A stretch of 64,000 bases of DNA, from contig CAYQQJ010000011.1 of NCBI GenBank assembly GCA_964419935.1, positions 53,875-117,874 on the forward strand, in the 5' to 3' direction. The first letter of the stretch is position 1; each line of letters opens with the position of its first letter. The notes beneath the pieces are model-generated. The model was not told where the DNA came from, ran no database searches, and saw nothing but the letters and a program-made list of their open reading frames with translations. The stretch comes from CAYQQJ01 sp964419935. Lineage in GTDB: Bacteria > Pseudomonadota > Gammaproteobacteria > Pseudomonadales > Cellvibrionaceae. The position numbers and the translations under genes were made by a program. Below, piece by piece: positions 8,497 to 17,820 of this stretch.

Positions 8497-9516
8497 TTGA
8501 ATAGCCTACCCGAACCCGCAGCTCGCCAACTTGTTCTTGAACCCAATGACGCCCGTCGCCTGGCAACCCTGTGCGGTCAGTTCGGCAGCCACATCAAACA
8601 GATTGAGAAACGTCTCGATATTACCATCCACAATCGCGGCAATAACTTCGTGATCGACGGTCCTGCAGAGCGGGCGGACGTCGCTGACAAGGTTATCCAG
8701 CAGCTCTACGCGGAAGCGGCGGATGCCGAGCAACTATCGCCGGAAGATGTCCACCTGGCGCTGCAGGAATGCGGCGCCGAAGCCGTAATCAGCAGCGATG
8801 CCACCAGTAGCGGCAACCCGCAACTGCAGACGCCTGGGCTTATCCGCACCAAGAAAAACACCATCAAACCCCGAGGTGGCAACCAGCAAAAATACGTCAA
8901 TGCGATCCGCACCCATGACATCAACTTTGGCATAGGTCCCGCGGGCACCGGCAAAACCTATCTGGCAGTGGCCTGTGCGGTGGAAGCCCTGATCAAGGAT
9001 GAAGTCGAACGCATACTGCTGGTGCGGCCGGCAGTGGAAGCCGGTGAAAAGCTCGGCTTTCTGCCCGGCGATCTGGCGCAAAAGGTGGACCCTTACCTGC
9101 GCCCACTCTACGATGCCCTCTACGAGATGCTGGGCTTCGAAACCGTGGGCAAACTGATCGAGCGTAGCGTCATTGAGGTCGCGCCCCTGGCTTATATGCG
9201 CGGGCGCACACTCAACAATGCTTTTGTGATTCTGGATGAAAGCCAGAACACCACTCGCGAACAGATGAAAATGTTCCTGACCCGTCTGGGCTTTGGTTCA
9301 ACCGCTGTCATAACTGGCGACCCGTCCCAGGTGGACCTGCCCCGGGGCCACGCCTCCGGCTTGCGCCATGCACTGGAAGTACTGGAAAAGGTGGACGGCA
9401 TCAGCTTCACCTACTTCACGCCCAAGGACGTGGTGCGCCACCCCCTTGTGCAGCGTATCGTTGAAGCCTACGAAATTTATGAAGAAAATAATCAACAGCA
9501 CAACCACCGGGACTAG
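8497..9516 (+). CDS. ybeZ: PhoH-family ATPase (YbeZ/PhoL type)
   Basis: 339 residues. An N-terminal KH-like RNA-binding segment (about 20-75) is followed by a PhoH P-loop ATPase. Walker A is GPAGTGKTYLA near residue 147 and Walker B FVILDESQNT near 245. YbeZ-type proteins work with the endoribonuclease YbeY, which is encoded next, in rRNA maturation and ribosome quality control. The start is a TTG at 8497. AGGAGG lies at 8479-8484, a slightly long 12-base spacing, and no ATG is available before the conserved region. Only 19 bases separate the stop from ybeY. Confidence 0.93.
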   Translation: MNSLPEPAARQLVLEPNDARRLATLCGQFGSHIKQIEKRLDITIHNRGNNFVIDGPAERADVADKVIQQLYAEAADAEQLSPEDVHLALQECGAEAVISSDATSSGNPQLQTPGLIRTKKNTIKPRGGNQQKYVNAIRTHDINFGIGPAGTGKTYLAVACAVEALIKDEVERILLVRPAVEAGEKLGFLPGDLAQKVDPYLRPLYDALYEMLGFETVGKLIERSVIEVAPLAYMRGRTLNNAFVILDESQNTTREQMKMFLTRLGFGSTAVITGDPSQVDLPRGHASGLRHALEVLEKVDGISFTYFTPKDVVRHPLVQRIVEAYEIYEENNQQHNHRD

Positions 9517-9535
9517 TGGTACTGATGATGGCGCC

Positions 9536-9991
9536 ATGACACCGATTGTAGATCTACAAATCGCCACCGCCGACGATTGCATTCCATCCGAACAACAGTT
9601 CGAGACCTGGGTGCGCGCCGCGCTGCCTGCAGACAAGCAGAATGCGGAACTTACCATTCGCATTGTGGGCACAGTAGAAAGCCAGACGCTCAATTCCCAG
9701 TATCGGCACAAAGACAGCCCGACCAATGTGCTGTCCTTCCCCAGCGATTTGCCACCGGAACTGGAGTTACCGCTGCTCGGCGACCTGGTTATTTGCGCAC
9801 CGGTTGTGGAAAGCGAAGCGCTTCAACAGCACAAGACACTGGATGCCCATTGGGCGCATATGGTCGTCCATGGCGTGTTGCACCTGCTTGGTTTTGATCA
9901 TGTTGAAGATGATCAGGCTGAAGTCATGGAGCAGCTGGAAATAGATATTCTGGCTGTTCTGAATTACGCCGACCCCTATGCCATAGGGTAG
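9536..9991 (+). CDS. ybeY: Endoribonuclease YbeY
   Basis: 151 residues from the ATG at 9536 (MTPIVDLQIA), the normal family length. The longer open frame back to 9368 runs through the phoH gene and should not be used. The metal-binding signature HGVLHLLGFDH near residues 112-122 holds the three zinc-ligand histidines. YbeY takes part in 16S rRNA 3'-end processing and 70S ribosome quality control. It follows phoH and precedes corC, the usual order. Confidence 0.95.
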   Translation: MTPIVDLQIATADDCIPSEQQFETWVRAALPADKQNAELTIRIVGTVESQTLNSQYRHKDSPTNVLSFPSDLPPELELPLLGDLVICAPVVESEALQQHKTLDAHWAHMVVHGVLHLLGFDHVEDDQAEVMEQLEIDILAVLNYADPYAIG

Positions 9992-10075
9992 CCGACGAAA
10001 ACTGGAATACCGTCAACGTCAAGAAGCCTGAATTGCCGGTCGTCCCATGCAAACAAAGTGGAGTTAATAGTCCCC

Positions 10076-10942
10076 ATGTCGGAAGACACGAGTAGTAGCG
10101 CGACCAATGGCCTTGGTCGCGGCTCGGAGCGCTCCTGGTTAGCGCGTTTTTTTCAGGGTTTCAGCTCGGAACCCAAGTCCCGCGAAGAATTGATGGCGAT
10201 CATCAAGGAAGCGGTCAACAACAAGGTTGTCGATGCCGAGGCACTCAATATCATTGAGGGTGCCCTGGACGTTGCCAACCAGCAAGTGCGTGAAATCATG
10301 ATTCCGCGCTCACAGATGGTAGTCATCCGGGCCGATGATCAGCCGCCGGATTTCCTGCCGAAGGCCATTGAATCCGGCCACTCGCGCTTCCCAGTGATGG
10401 GCGAGTCCATCGACGACATCAAGGGCATTCTGCTGGCGAAGGATTTGCTGCCCTTATTGCTGCACGGCCAGGAGGATTTCAACCTCGATGAAATTCTGCG
10501 ACCGGCCAACATCATTCCCGAGAGCAAACGACTGAACGTGCTGCTCAAGGAATTTCGTGAAAAACGCTATCACATGGCCATGGTTATCGATGAGTACGGT
10601 GGCATTTCCGGTCTTGTGACCATCGAAGATATTCTTGAAGAAATTGTCGGCGATATCGAAGACGAAACTGATGATGACAGCGAAGATTTCATTCGTCAGG
10701 TGTCCGAAACCGACTACATTCTGAAAGCGCTCACGCCCATTGAAGATTTCAACGATTACTTTAATGCCGGTTTCAGCGATGAAGAGTTTGATACCATTGG
10801 TGGCCTGATCACCCAGGCGTTCGGCCATATGCCGAGCCGCAATGAAGTGGTGGATATCGACGGCTACACCTTCCGCGTGCTCTACTCTGACAGCCGGCAG
10901 ATCCATCTGGTACGTTTGACGACACCCACCTCCGAAGGATAA
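10076..10942 (+). CDS. corC: CorC/HlyC-family CBS-domain protein
   Basis: 288 residues from the ATG at 10076 (MSEDTSSS). A GTG at 10058 is an in-frame alternative. Two CBS domains (about 65-190, with VREIMIPRSQMV and MVIDEYGGISGLVTIEDI) are followed by a CorC/HlyC C-terminal domain with a strongly acidic join (IVGDIEDETDDDSEDF). There are no membrane segments, so this is the short cytosolic YbeX type rather than the DUF21 transporter. YbeX has been linked to magnesium/cobalt efflux and to ribosome metabolism. Conserved neighbours are ybeY before and lnt 11 bases after. Confidence 0.93.
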   Translation: MSEDTSSSATNGLGRGSERSWLARFFQGFSSEPKSREELMAIIKEAVNNKVVDAEALNIIEGALDVANQQVREIMIPRSQMVVIRADDQPPDFLPKAIESGHSRFPVMGESIDDIKGILLAKDLLPLLLHGQEDFNLDEILRPANIIPESKRLNVLLKEFREKRYHMAMVIDEYGGISGLVTIEDILEEIVGDIEDETDDDSEDFIRQVSETDYILKALTPIEDFNDYFNAGFSDEEFDTIGGLITQAFGHMPSRNEVVDIDGYTFRVLYSDSRQIHLVRLTTPTSEG

Positions 10943-10953
10943 TAGCACCGCGC

Positions 10954-12528
10954 ATGGACCCCAAAAACTGGCAAATCCCCGGCTGGCGGGGCGACATTGC
11001 AGCCCTGCTCGCCGGTTGCCTGTTGCCGCTTTCGCTGGCTCCTTTTGACTATTGGCCCCTTGGCATTCTGAGTGCCGCGCTGCTTGCCTGGCTGTTGCGT
11101 TGGCAGTCCGGCGCGGGCGGTGTACGCCGCAGTTTCATGTTCGGTGTCGGCATGTACGGCGCCGGGACTTCCTGGGTCTATGTCAGCATTCATCAGTTCG
11201 GGCTTGCCGCGCCCTGGCTCGCGGCCAGCCTGACGGGCATTTTTGTCGCGGGAATGGCGCTGGTGTTCGCGCTGCCGTTCTATGTTTACTGCCGCTTTTT
11301 CGTGGCCTCCCGCTCCGGTTACTTGCTGGCGTTCCCCGCAATTTGGGTGCTGGGTGAATGGTTGCGCAGCTGGCTTTTGACCGGTTTCCCCTGGCTGTAC
11401 CTGGGTTACGGACACCTGGACACCTGGCTGGCTGGCTGGGCACCGCTGTTCGGGGTTTTCGGCGTGAGCTACCTGGCAGTGTTTACCGGCGTCGCCCTGT
11501 CCTATCTAATCTACGACCTTGTCCGCGGGCGGCTGCGCCCGGAAGGTTACCGCCGAAAATCACTGCACATCAGCTTGACCGTAATTCCCTGCGTGCTCAT
11601 CTGGTTGGGCGGCTACGGGCTGCAGCACTTGCGCTGGACTCAACCGGAGGGTGAGCCGGTCAGCATCGGCATGGTACAGGCGAACATTGCTCAGGAGCTT
11701 AAATGGCAGCCCTTCTACCTCGCTGAAACCCTGGCGATCTATCGCGAGCTGAGCGATCCCCTGTGGGGGCGGGACTGGGTGATATGGCCGGAAGCCGCCA
11801 TGCCGCTGATGTACCACGAGGCGGGCGTATTCCTGGAGGAGTTCGACCAACGCGCCGACGCTGCCGATACCGCGTTCATCACCGGCATTCTGTATGACGA
11901 CGCGCAGACAGGGAACTACTACAACACCATCATCGGCCTGGGCGAAGCCAGCGGCATTTACCACAAACAGCGCCTGGTGCCGTTTGGCGAGTACATGCCA
12001 CTGGAGAAATGGCTGCGCGGCTTGATCGACTTCTTCGACCTGCCGACATCGATCATTGCCCCCGGCCCCGCCATGCAGGACGGACTGGCGGCCCAAGGCA
12101 TCGGCGTATCGCCTTCCATTTGCTACGAGATCGTCTATCCGGATCTGGTCGCCGCCAATGCCTGGGGCGATGACATACTCATTACCATCAGCAATGATGC
12201 CTGGTTTGGCCGCTCCATCGGCCCGCTCCAGCATTTCCAGATGGCGCAGATGCGCGCGCTGGAAAATGGTCGCTACGTAGTTCGGGCGACCAACAACGGC
12301 GTCAGCGGTATTATCGACGACACGGGCCAGGTGGTGGTGGCTGGCGGCCGCTTCACCCGGGAAGTTATCATCGGCGAGGCACAACCCATGACCGGAGAAA
12401 CCCCCTTTGCCCATTGGCTCAGTTGGCCAGTGGTACTGATTGCCTTCGCCAATATGCTGCTGGCGGCTTTCCTCCACCGCCGCCGCAAACTGGTGCGACA
12501 ACTGCTTCGACCTGAACCGGAGCTGTAA
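10954..12528 (+). CDS. lnt: Apolipoprotein N-acyltransferase
   Basis: An inner-membrane enzyme that puts the third acyl chain on the N-terminal Cys of lipoproteins. 524 residues: about six to seven N-terminal helices, a periplasmic nitrilase-like domain, and a C-terminal helix (LSWPVVLIAFANMLLAAFL). The catalytic triad is visible as Glu in WPEAAMP (near 279), Lys in YHKQRLVPFGEY (near 336) and Cys in SICYEIVYPD (near 390). It closes the miaB-to-lnt block. Several lipoproteins in this window (LptE, RlpA, the DUF6279 protein, the aspartic protease) would be its substrates. Confidence 0.97.
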   Translation: MDPKNWQIPGWRGDIAALLAGCLLPLSLAPFDYWPLGILSAALLAWLLRWQSGAGGVRRSFMFGVGMYGAGTSWVYVSIHQFGLAAPWLAASLTGIFVAGMALVFALPFYVYCRFFVASRSGYLLAFPAIWVLGEWLRSWLLTGFPWLYLGYGHLDTWLAGWAPLFGVFGVSYLAVFTGVALSYLIYDLVRGRLRPEGYRRKSLHISLTVIPCVLIWLGGYGLQHLRWTQPEGEPVSIGMVQANIAQELKWQPFYLAETLAIYRELSDPLWGRDWVIWPEAAMPLMYHEAGVFLEEFDQRADAADTAFITGILYDDAQTGNYYNTIIGLGEASGIYHKQRLVPFGEYMPLEKWLRGLIDFFDLPTSIIAPGPAMQDGLAAQGIGVSPSICYEIVYPDLVAANAWGDDILITISNDAWFGRSIGPLQHFQMAQMRALENGRYVVRATNNGVSGIIDDTGQVVVAGGRFTREVIIGEAQPMTGETPFAHWLSWPVVLIAFANMLLAAFLHRRRKLVRQLLRPEPEL

Positions 12529-12653
12529 TGTGAGCGATATATAACAGTGCGGGATTAACAGGAACTCTACAACAGCCATAGAGTCCTTTACCTTGGGCTC
12601 TGTTTTTGCCCCAATTATTTTTGGCTTCGGAACATCTGGATGTAACCACAATA

Positions 12654-13613
12654 ATGCATAACATCAAACACCAGACCAACCCGCTAACCGGCCATGCCGC
12701 GTTTTTCCCTATCAAACGCAGCGTCTTTCGAACCCTGTCAAAGGCGTGTCTGATTCTGTTCAGCACGCTGCTATTGAGCGCCTGCTCTTCCACCAAAATG
12801 GCTTATGAGCTGCTCGATTGGGTAGCCATGTGGAAAATTGATCGCATGGTGGATCTGAAATCCGGGGAGCGGGAACAGGTCAAGGAGGAAATACGCCGAC
12901 TGCACGACTGGCACCGCAAAACCCAACTGCCCCGCTACGCGGACTACCTCGAACAGCTGCAGGCGCGCCTGCGGACAGATATCGCCAGCGGATCAGTCAC
13001 CGGTCCGCAAATTCATGCCGAAACCGATCGCGTGCAGCTGATGCTCGACGATGTCCTGGGACAAGTGCTGCCCGTCGCAGCGGAAGTTATCGCGGGTTTG
13101 GATGACGAACAGATTGCGGGCATGCTGGACAATATCGCCGAGGAACGACAAGAATACGTCGAAGAGTATGTCGAACCGGATATGGCCGAGCGGCGAAAGA
13201 AGAACATCAATGAGCTAAAAGACAACCTGAAGCTGTTTATCGGGCGCCTCACGTCGAAGCAGGAAGACTGGGTGGAGGACTGGAGCAAACAGCTGCTGCC
13301 TTATGCCGAGCTTTCCGCCGCGCAGCAACTACTGTGGCAGGAACATCTCAACAAGTACCTGATCATGCGTCAGAACAAGGCGCTGTTGGAGGAAGGCCTG
13401 AACGACCTGATGCTCTATCGCACGGACAATTGGCACCCGGAGCTGGAAAAGGCGATGGATGCCAATCAGGCGCTGACTTACGACCTGCTTGCGCGAATCC
13501 TCAACAACCTGACACCAAAACAGGAACAGCATCTTTTCCAGCGACTCCAGGGCTTTATTGACGACTTCCGCGCCTTGGCGGCTAAAGGTCAGCAAGCGGT
13601 AAATGGTAGGTAA
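12654..13613 (+). CDS. DUF6279-type lipoprotein
   Basis: 319 residues from the ATG at 12654. Upstream codons to 12606 lack support. An unusually long basic N-region precedes a hydrophobic core and a lipobox, LLLSACSS, so it should be a lipoprotein. The mature part is almost wholly helical and charged, with LLDWVAMWKIDRMVDLKSGE near the start, which is typical of the DUF6279 family, and many EEIRRLHDWHRKTQLPRYA-like heptads. Family function is unknown. It stands alone between lnt and a repeat, and is probably expressed from its own promoter in the 125-base gap. Confidence 0.82.
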   Translation: MHNIKHQTNPLTGHAAFFPIKRSVFRTLSKACLILFSTLLLSACSSTKMAYELLDWVAMWKIDRMVDLKSGEREQVKEEIRRLHDWHRKTQLPRYADYLEQLQARLRTDIASGSVTGPQIHAETDRVQLMLDDVLGQVLPVAAEVIAGLDDEQIAGMLDNIAEERQEYVEEYVEPDMAERRKKNINELKDNLKLFIGRLTSKQEDWVEDWSKQLLPYAELSAAQQLLWQEHLNKYLIMRQNKALLEEGLNDLMLYRTDNWHPELEKAMDANQALTYDLLARILNNLTPKQEQHLFQRLQGFIDDFRALAAKGQQAVNGR

Positions 13614-13620
13614 AAAAGCC

Positions 13621-13685
13621 CTAGGCGCCTTCCGACATTGACGTCGGATGGCGACGTTCGCGGGCTCACGTCTTATCCAACCTAC
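13621..13685. repeat. Interspersed palindromic repeat, family A copy 2
   Basis: Contains GTCGGATGGCGACGTTCGC and CACGTCTTATCCAACCTAC, the reverse complement of the copy at 2715-2784. It lies 7 bases after the stop of the DUF6279 gene. Confidence 0.75.
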
Positions 13686-13834
13686 GGTTTTTCGGTTCAC
13701 CGCTGACTCCTGACCAGCGAACGACCACGTTTTGCTCCCACGCTGGTTAAATGTTAACTTCCTTTTCTGATCCTGTCCCCAAACGATCTGTCACTATTGA
13801 TAAACAACTATTAATAAACAATAAGGAACAATCC

Positions 13835-14263
13835 ATGAATCCACGCTCTTTCACCCGCCTGTTGCTGGCTTTCGCCGCTACTGCCTGCATGTCCTCGGCC
13901 TTTGCCGTCAGCGAGGCCGCTCCCGGCGCAGAAGTCTACTTTGAAAACCTTAAAGACGGGCAAACCATTTCCAGCCCTTTTACGGTGCAATTCGGCATCA
14001 AGAACATGGCTGTCATTCCCGCAGGCACCGAACACAGCCACAGTGGCCACCATCACTTGCTCATCAATGTGGATGACATCGACCTGACTGCACCAATTCC
14101 CGCCGACGATAATCACCGCCATTTTGGCGGTGGCCAGACTGAGGTGCTGCTCGACCTGGAACCCGGCACCTACGACCTGCAGTTGCTGCTGGGCGACCAC
14201 CTTCACCGCCCCCATGACAAGCCCGTCATGTCGCAGAAAATCAGCGTTGTGGTCGCGGAGTAG
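13835..14263 (+). CDS. DUF4399 periplasmic protein
   Basis: 142 residues. The ATG at 13835 has AAGGA 8 bases upstream and begins a clean signal peptide (RLLLAFAATACMSSAFA). The mature protein is a beta-sandwich with several histidine-rich stretches: HSHSGHHHLLI, DNHRHFGGG and GDHLHRPHDKP. This is characteristic of DUF4399, which resembles the ATPase-like and copper-handling periplasmic domains. The histidines suggest metal binding, but this is an inference. No operon partner is evident. Confidence 0.85.
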   Translation: MNPRSFTRLLLAFAATACMSSAFAVSEAAPGAEVYFENLKDGQTISSPFTVQFGIKNMAVIPAGTEHSHSGHHHLLINVDDIDLTAPIPADDNHRHFGGGQTEVLLDLEPGTYDLQLLLGDHLHRPHDKPVMSQKISVVVAE

Positions 14264-14398
14264 CCCACACAACATTGGGAGCCGCCGGTGTAGACCCGGC
14301 TCTCTCGCTCCCCCTGTTTTCGCAGTCGCATTGCCACCATTCCGTTGCAACCGTTCCGTTGTAACCATTCCTTTCAGCCAAAGTTAGGCCAGACTCCC

Positions 14399-14427
14399 TT
14401 ACTTATCCCCCTGTTAACCCCTATAAT
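14399..14427 (+). promoter_or_regulatory. Candidate sigma-70 promoter for leuS
   Basis: TTACTT (14399-14404), a 17-base spacer, then a perfect TATAAT (14422-14427). Transcription would begin near 14435, about 85 bases before leuS. Confidence 0.6.
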
Positions 14428-14519
14428 TCATCCTTCTTTTTTCATGAGTCAGGCGCAGGCCAGTACGGCGTTGCCATGGCTCCTATCCGGCAATTCAGCA
14501 ACAGGCCCTGCAACTCATA

Positions 14520-16979
14520 ATGAATGACACTTATTCCCCCGCCGATGTAGAACAGCAAGCCCAGGCTTTCTGGACCACCAGCAAGAGCTTCGAGGTCACC
14601 GAAGACCCCAACAAGCAAAAGTTCTATTGCCTGGCCATGTTCCCCTACCCCAGCGGTCGACTGCACATGGGGCACGTGCGCAATTACACCATCAGCGATG
14701 TGATTGCTCGTTACCAGCGCATGCTGGGGAAAAACGTGCTGCACCCCATGGGCTGGGACGCGTTCGGACTGCCGGCGGAGAACGCCGCGATCAAGAACAA
14801 CACCGCACCGGCGGCCTGGACCTATTCCAACACCGACTACATGCGGCAGCAGCTGAAAGAGTTGGGCTTTGGCTTCGACTGGTCCCGCGAAGTGACCACC
14901 TGCAAGCCGGACTACTACAAGTGGGAGCAGTGGTTCTTTACCCGCCTGTACGAGAAAGGTCTGGTGTACAAAAAAATGGCGACGGTCAACTGGGATCCGG
15001 TTGATCAGACCGTGCTCGCCAATGAACAGGTCATCGACGGTCGCGGCTGGCGCTCCGGTGCGCTGGTCGAACGCAAAGCCATTCCGCAGTGGTTTATCCG
15101 CATTACCGACTACGCCGAGGAACTGCTCAGCGACCTGGACAAGCTGCCCCATTGGCCCGAGCAGGTCAAAACCATGCAGCGCAACTGGATTGGCAAGAGC
15201 CGCGGCGTCGACATGCGCTTCGACCTGGCCACACCCGTGGCGGAGCATGTCAGCTTCGACGTCTACACCACCCGACCCGACACCCTCATGGGCGTAACCT
15301 ATGTCAGTCTCGCGCCGGAGCACCCGATCGCGCTGACGCTGGCAGAACATAATCCCGCACTCGCCGCCTTTATCGCAGAGTGCAAGGTGCAGTCCGTGGC
15401 CGAAGCGGACATGGCCAATATGGACAAAAAAGGCATGGACACGGGTATTAAAGCCCTCCACCCGATTACCGGTGTGGAAGTACCTGTCTGGATCGCCAAC
15501 TATGTGCTGATGGATTACGGTTCCGGCGCGGTTATGGCGGTACCCGCCCACGACCAGCGGGACTTTGAATTTGCACGGAAATACCAATTGCCTGTTGAGC
15601 AGGTGATTGCACCGGCAAATAGTGAAAATGTCGACTTGAGCCAGGAAGCTTTTGTGGAGAAAGGCGTGCTGATCAATTCCGGTGAATTCGATGGCCTGGA
15701 TTTCGACGCTGCCTTCGAGGCCATTGCGCAGACACTGCAAGCCACCAAAAAAGGCCAGATCAAAACCAATTTCCGCCTGCGGGACTGGGGCGTGTCCCGG
15801 CAACGTTACTGGGGCTCGCCAATTCCCATGTTCAACCTGCGCGACGGCGGTGAAATTCCGGTACCCGCGGACCGCTTGCCGGTACTGCTGCCGGAAGATG
15901 TGGTGATGGACGGCGTGCAGTCGCCGATCAAAGCCGACGCCGAATGGCGCAAAACCGAACTCGACGGCCAGACGGTGGAACACGAGACCGATACCTTCGA
16001 TACCTTTATGGAATCCTCCTGGTATTATGCCCGCTACACCAGCCCCAACGCCGATGCCATGGTGGACCCGGCCAAAGCCAATTACTGGCTGCCCGTTGAC
16101 CAGTACGTCGGTGGCATTGAGCACGCAATTCTGCACCTGCTTTACGCGCGCTTCTTCCACAAGTTGATGCGCGATGACGGCCTGGTGCAGTGCGATGAGC
16201 CCTTCGAGCGCCTGTTGTGCCAGGGCATGGTGTTGAAAGACGGCACCAAGATGAGTAAATCCAAAGGCAACACTGTCGACCCGGAAGAACTCATCACGCA
16301 GTATGGCGCGGATACCGTGCGCCTGTTTTCCATGTTCGCCGCGCCGCCGGAGCAAAGCCTGGAGTGGACCGAAACCGGGGTGGAAGGTGCGTTCCGGTTC
16401 TTGAAGAAACTCTGGAAGGCGGTCAACAATCACTGCGACGCCGGTGCGCCGGGCACACTGAACGTGGATGCGTTGAGCGATCAGCAGAAAGACCTGCGCC
16501 GCAAGACTCACGAAACCATCGCCAAGGTCAGCGATGACTATGGTCGACGCCAGACCTTCAACACCGCCATTGCCGCGGTTATGGAATTGCTGAACGACGT
16601 CAGCAAATATGCGGACCGCGCAACGCCGGATGGCCTGGCCGTAGAGCGGGAAGCTTTGGAAGCTGCAGTCAAACTGCTCGCACCGATTGTGCCGCACATC
16701 AGCCACGCGCTCTGGCATGCGCTGGGGCACAGTGACGCGATCATTGACGTTGACTGGCCTGTGGCCGATGAAGCCGCCATGGTGCGAAGTTCCGTGGAAA
16801 TCGTGGCCCAGGTCAACGGCAAAGTGCGCAGCAAATTCAACGCACCCGCCGATGCGGATAAAGCCACGCTGGAGACGCTCGCCCTTGCCAATGAAAACGT
16901 ACAGCGCTTTTTGGACGACAAAACCGTACGCAAGGTGATTGTGGTTCCGGGTAAACTGGTCAACATTGTCGCAAATTAA
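14520..16979 (+). CDS. leuS: Leucyl-tRNA synthetase
   Basis: Charges tRNA-Leu. 819 residues, somewhat shorter than the 860 of E. coli. The class I signature HIGH is present as HMGH near residue 51 (PSGRLHMGHVRNY). The CP1 editing domain has TTRPDTLMGVTY with the Thr-rich site and MAVPAHDQRDFEFA, and KMSKSKGNT lies near 577. The anticodon-binding and C-terminal domains are complete. The start ATG at 14520 overlaps the end of a tiny upstream open frame. It is followed after 306 bases of repeat-containing DNA by lptE-holA, the conserved gammaproteobacterial arrangement. Confidence 0.98.
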   Translation: MNDTYSPADVEQQAQAFWTTSKSFEVTEDPNKQKFYCLAMFPYPSGRLHMGHVRNYTISDVIARYQRMLGKNVLHPMGWDAFGLPAENAAIKNNTAPAAWTYSNTDYMRQQLKELGFGFDWSREVTTCKPDYYKWEQWFFTRLYEKGLVYKKMATVNWDPVDQTVLANEQVIDGRGWRSGALVERKAIPQWFIRITDYAEELLSDLDKLPHWPEQVKTMQRNWIGKSRGVDMRFDLATPVAEHVSFDVYTTRPDTLMGVTYVSLAPEHPIALTLAEHNPALAAFIAECKVQSVAEADMANMDKKGMDTGIKALHPITGVEVPVWIANYVLMDYGSGAVMAVPAHDQRDFEFARKYQLPVEQVIAPANSENVDLSQEAFVEKGVLINSGEFDGLDFDAAFEAIAQTLQATKKGQIKTNFRLRDWGVSRQRYWGSPIPMFNLRDGGEIPVPADRLPVLLPEDVVMDGVQSPIKADAEWRKTELDGQTVEHETDTFDTFMESSWYYARYTSPNADAMVDPAKANYWLPVDQYVGGIEHAILHLLYARFFHKLMRDDGLVQCDEPFERLLCQGMVLKDGTKMSKSKGNTVDPEELITQYGADTVRLFSMFAAPPEQSLEWTETGVEGAFRFLKKLWKAVNNHCDAGAPGTLNVDALSDQQKDLRRKTHETIAKVSDDYGRRQTFNTAIAAVMELLNDVSKYADRATPDGLAVEREALEAAVKLLAPIVPHISHALWHALGHSDAIIDVDWPVADEAAMVRSSVEIVAQVNGKVRSKFNAPADADKATLETLALANENVQRFLDDKTVRKVIVVPGKLVNIVAN

Positions 16980-17285
16980 TGTTGCGAGCTAATGCTTTTG
17001 CTTTACATCAATTCGCTTTCTTAAGCGATAACGCATAACTCAAGTTTCGGTGTTCCACACTTAACGCTTGGCACGCAGTTAGGTTCGATTGGGGTGGGGC
17101 TTTTCAAGACCCTGGCCCGCGGGATTCGGGCGAGGAGCCCCCAGGGACGGGTTTACGGCGTGTCTTGAAAAGCCCTACCCCGAAGCGGGCCGGCACTGAA
17201 AGCCACTTAACGGGCGGCGTTACGAGTCTCAAAGCCCCAAACTTGATGTAACTGACAACTTGGACAAACTCAGCCTGGACAAATT
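16980..17285. repeat. leuS-lptE gap with inverted-repeat element
   Basis: Arms GGGGTGGGGCTTTTCAAGAC (17091-17110) and GTCTTGAAAAGCCCTACCCC (17162-17181) enclose a GC-rich centre with GAGCCCCCAGGGACGGG. This has the look of a small palindromic mobile or REP-like unit. A partly similar inner sequence (GGGGCGGGGCTTTCCAAGAC) occurs at 63654-63671. No gene seen in the gap. Confidence 0.7.
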
Positions 17286-17810
17286 ATGCGGTTAATTTCG
17301 GTCATCATCGTCACTTTCAGCCTTGTGCTTGCCGGGTGCGGCTGGCAACTTCGCGGCACGCTCACCGAGCAGAAGCCCCTGCCTGCGGTGACTGTTGTCA
17401 GCGACGACAGCTATTCTCCGATGACTCGCAGTCTCAGGGAGGCCATCAGCAAACACACCTCCACAGTTGAGTCAGGGTCAACGGCTGAGTCCACTTATGT
17501 TCTGAGAGTTCTCGAAGAGAGCATCGACAAGCGCGCGATTACCTACAACGCGACGGGAACGCCGGCACAATATGAAATGACTCTGACCATTACCTATGCC
17601 ATTCAGCCGCCAAATGCGCAGGACCTTGCCCTGCCGCGTACCGCGTCATCCCACCGCACTTTTGATTTCGATCCGCGCAACGTCGTCGCCAAATCCGAAG
17701 AGGAGCGCGCACTGCTGCAGCATATGCGGCAACAACTGGCGCAGACGTTGATCAGCGAAGTGCGCCGGATGCACAATAGCCCCGCCTCAACACCCGGCGG
17801 CGACCAGTGA
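17286..17810 (+). CDS. lptE: LPS-assembly lipoprotein LptE
   Basis: The outer-membrane lipoprotein plug of the LptD beta-barrel, which inserts lipopolysaccharide into the outer leaflet. 174 residues, with a signal peptide and lipobox LVLAGC (Cys 18) followed by GWQLRGT, the hallmark of the family. An alpha/beta core follows with YEMTLTITYAIQ. The C-terminal tail is low complexity. It lies 10 bases before holA, as is usual, so expression is tied to DNA polymerase III delta. Confidence 0.95.
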   Translation: MRLISVIIVTFSLVLAGCGWQLRGTLTEQKPLPAVTVVSDDSYSPMTRSLREAISKHTSTVESGSTAESTYVLRVLEESIDKRAITYNATGTPAQYEMTLTITYAIQPPNAQDLALPRTASSHRTFDFDPRNVVAKSEEERALLQHMRQQLAQTLISEVRRMHNSPASTPGGDQ

Positions 17811-17820
17811 TCCCGGTAAC

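Noticed and set aside
14442..16730. 762-residue open frame antisense to leuS
   Set aside because: It is a shadow of the highly biased leuS codons on the opposite strand. The protein has no recognisable domain, and leuS is certain.
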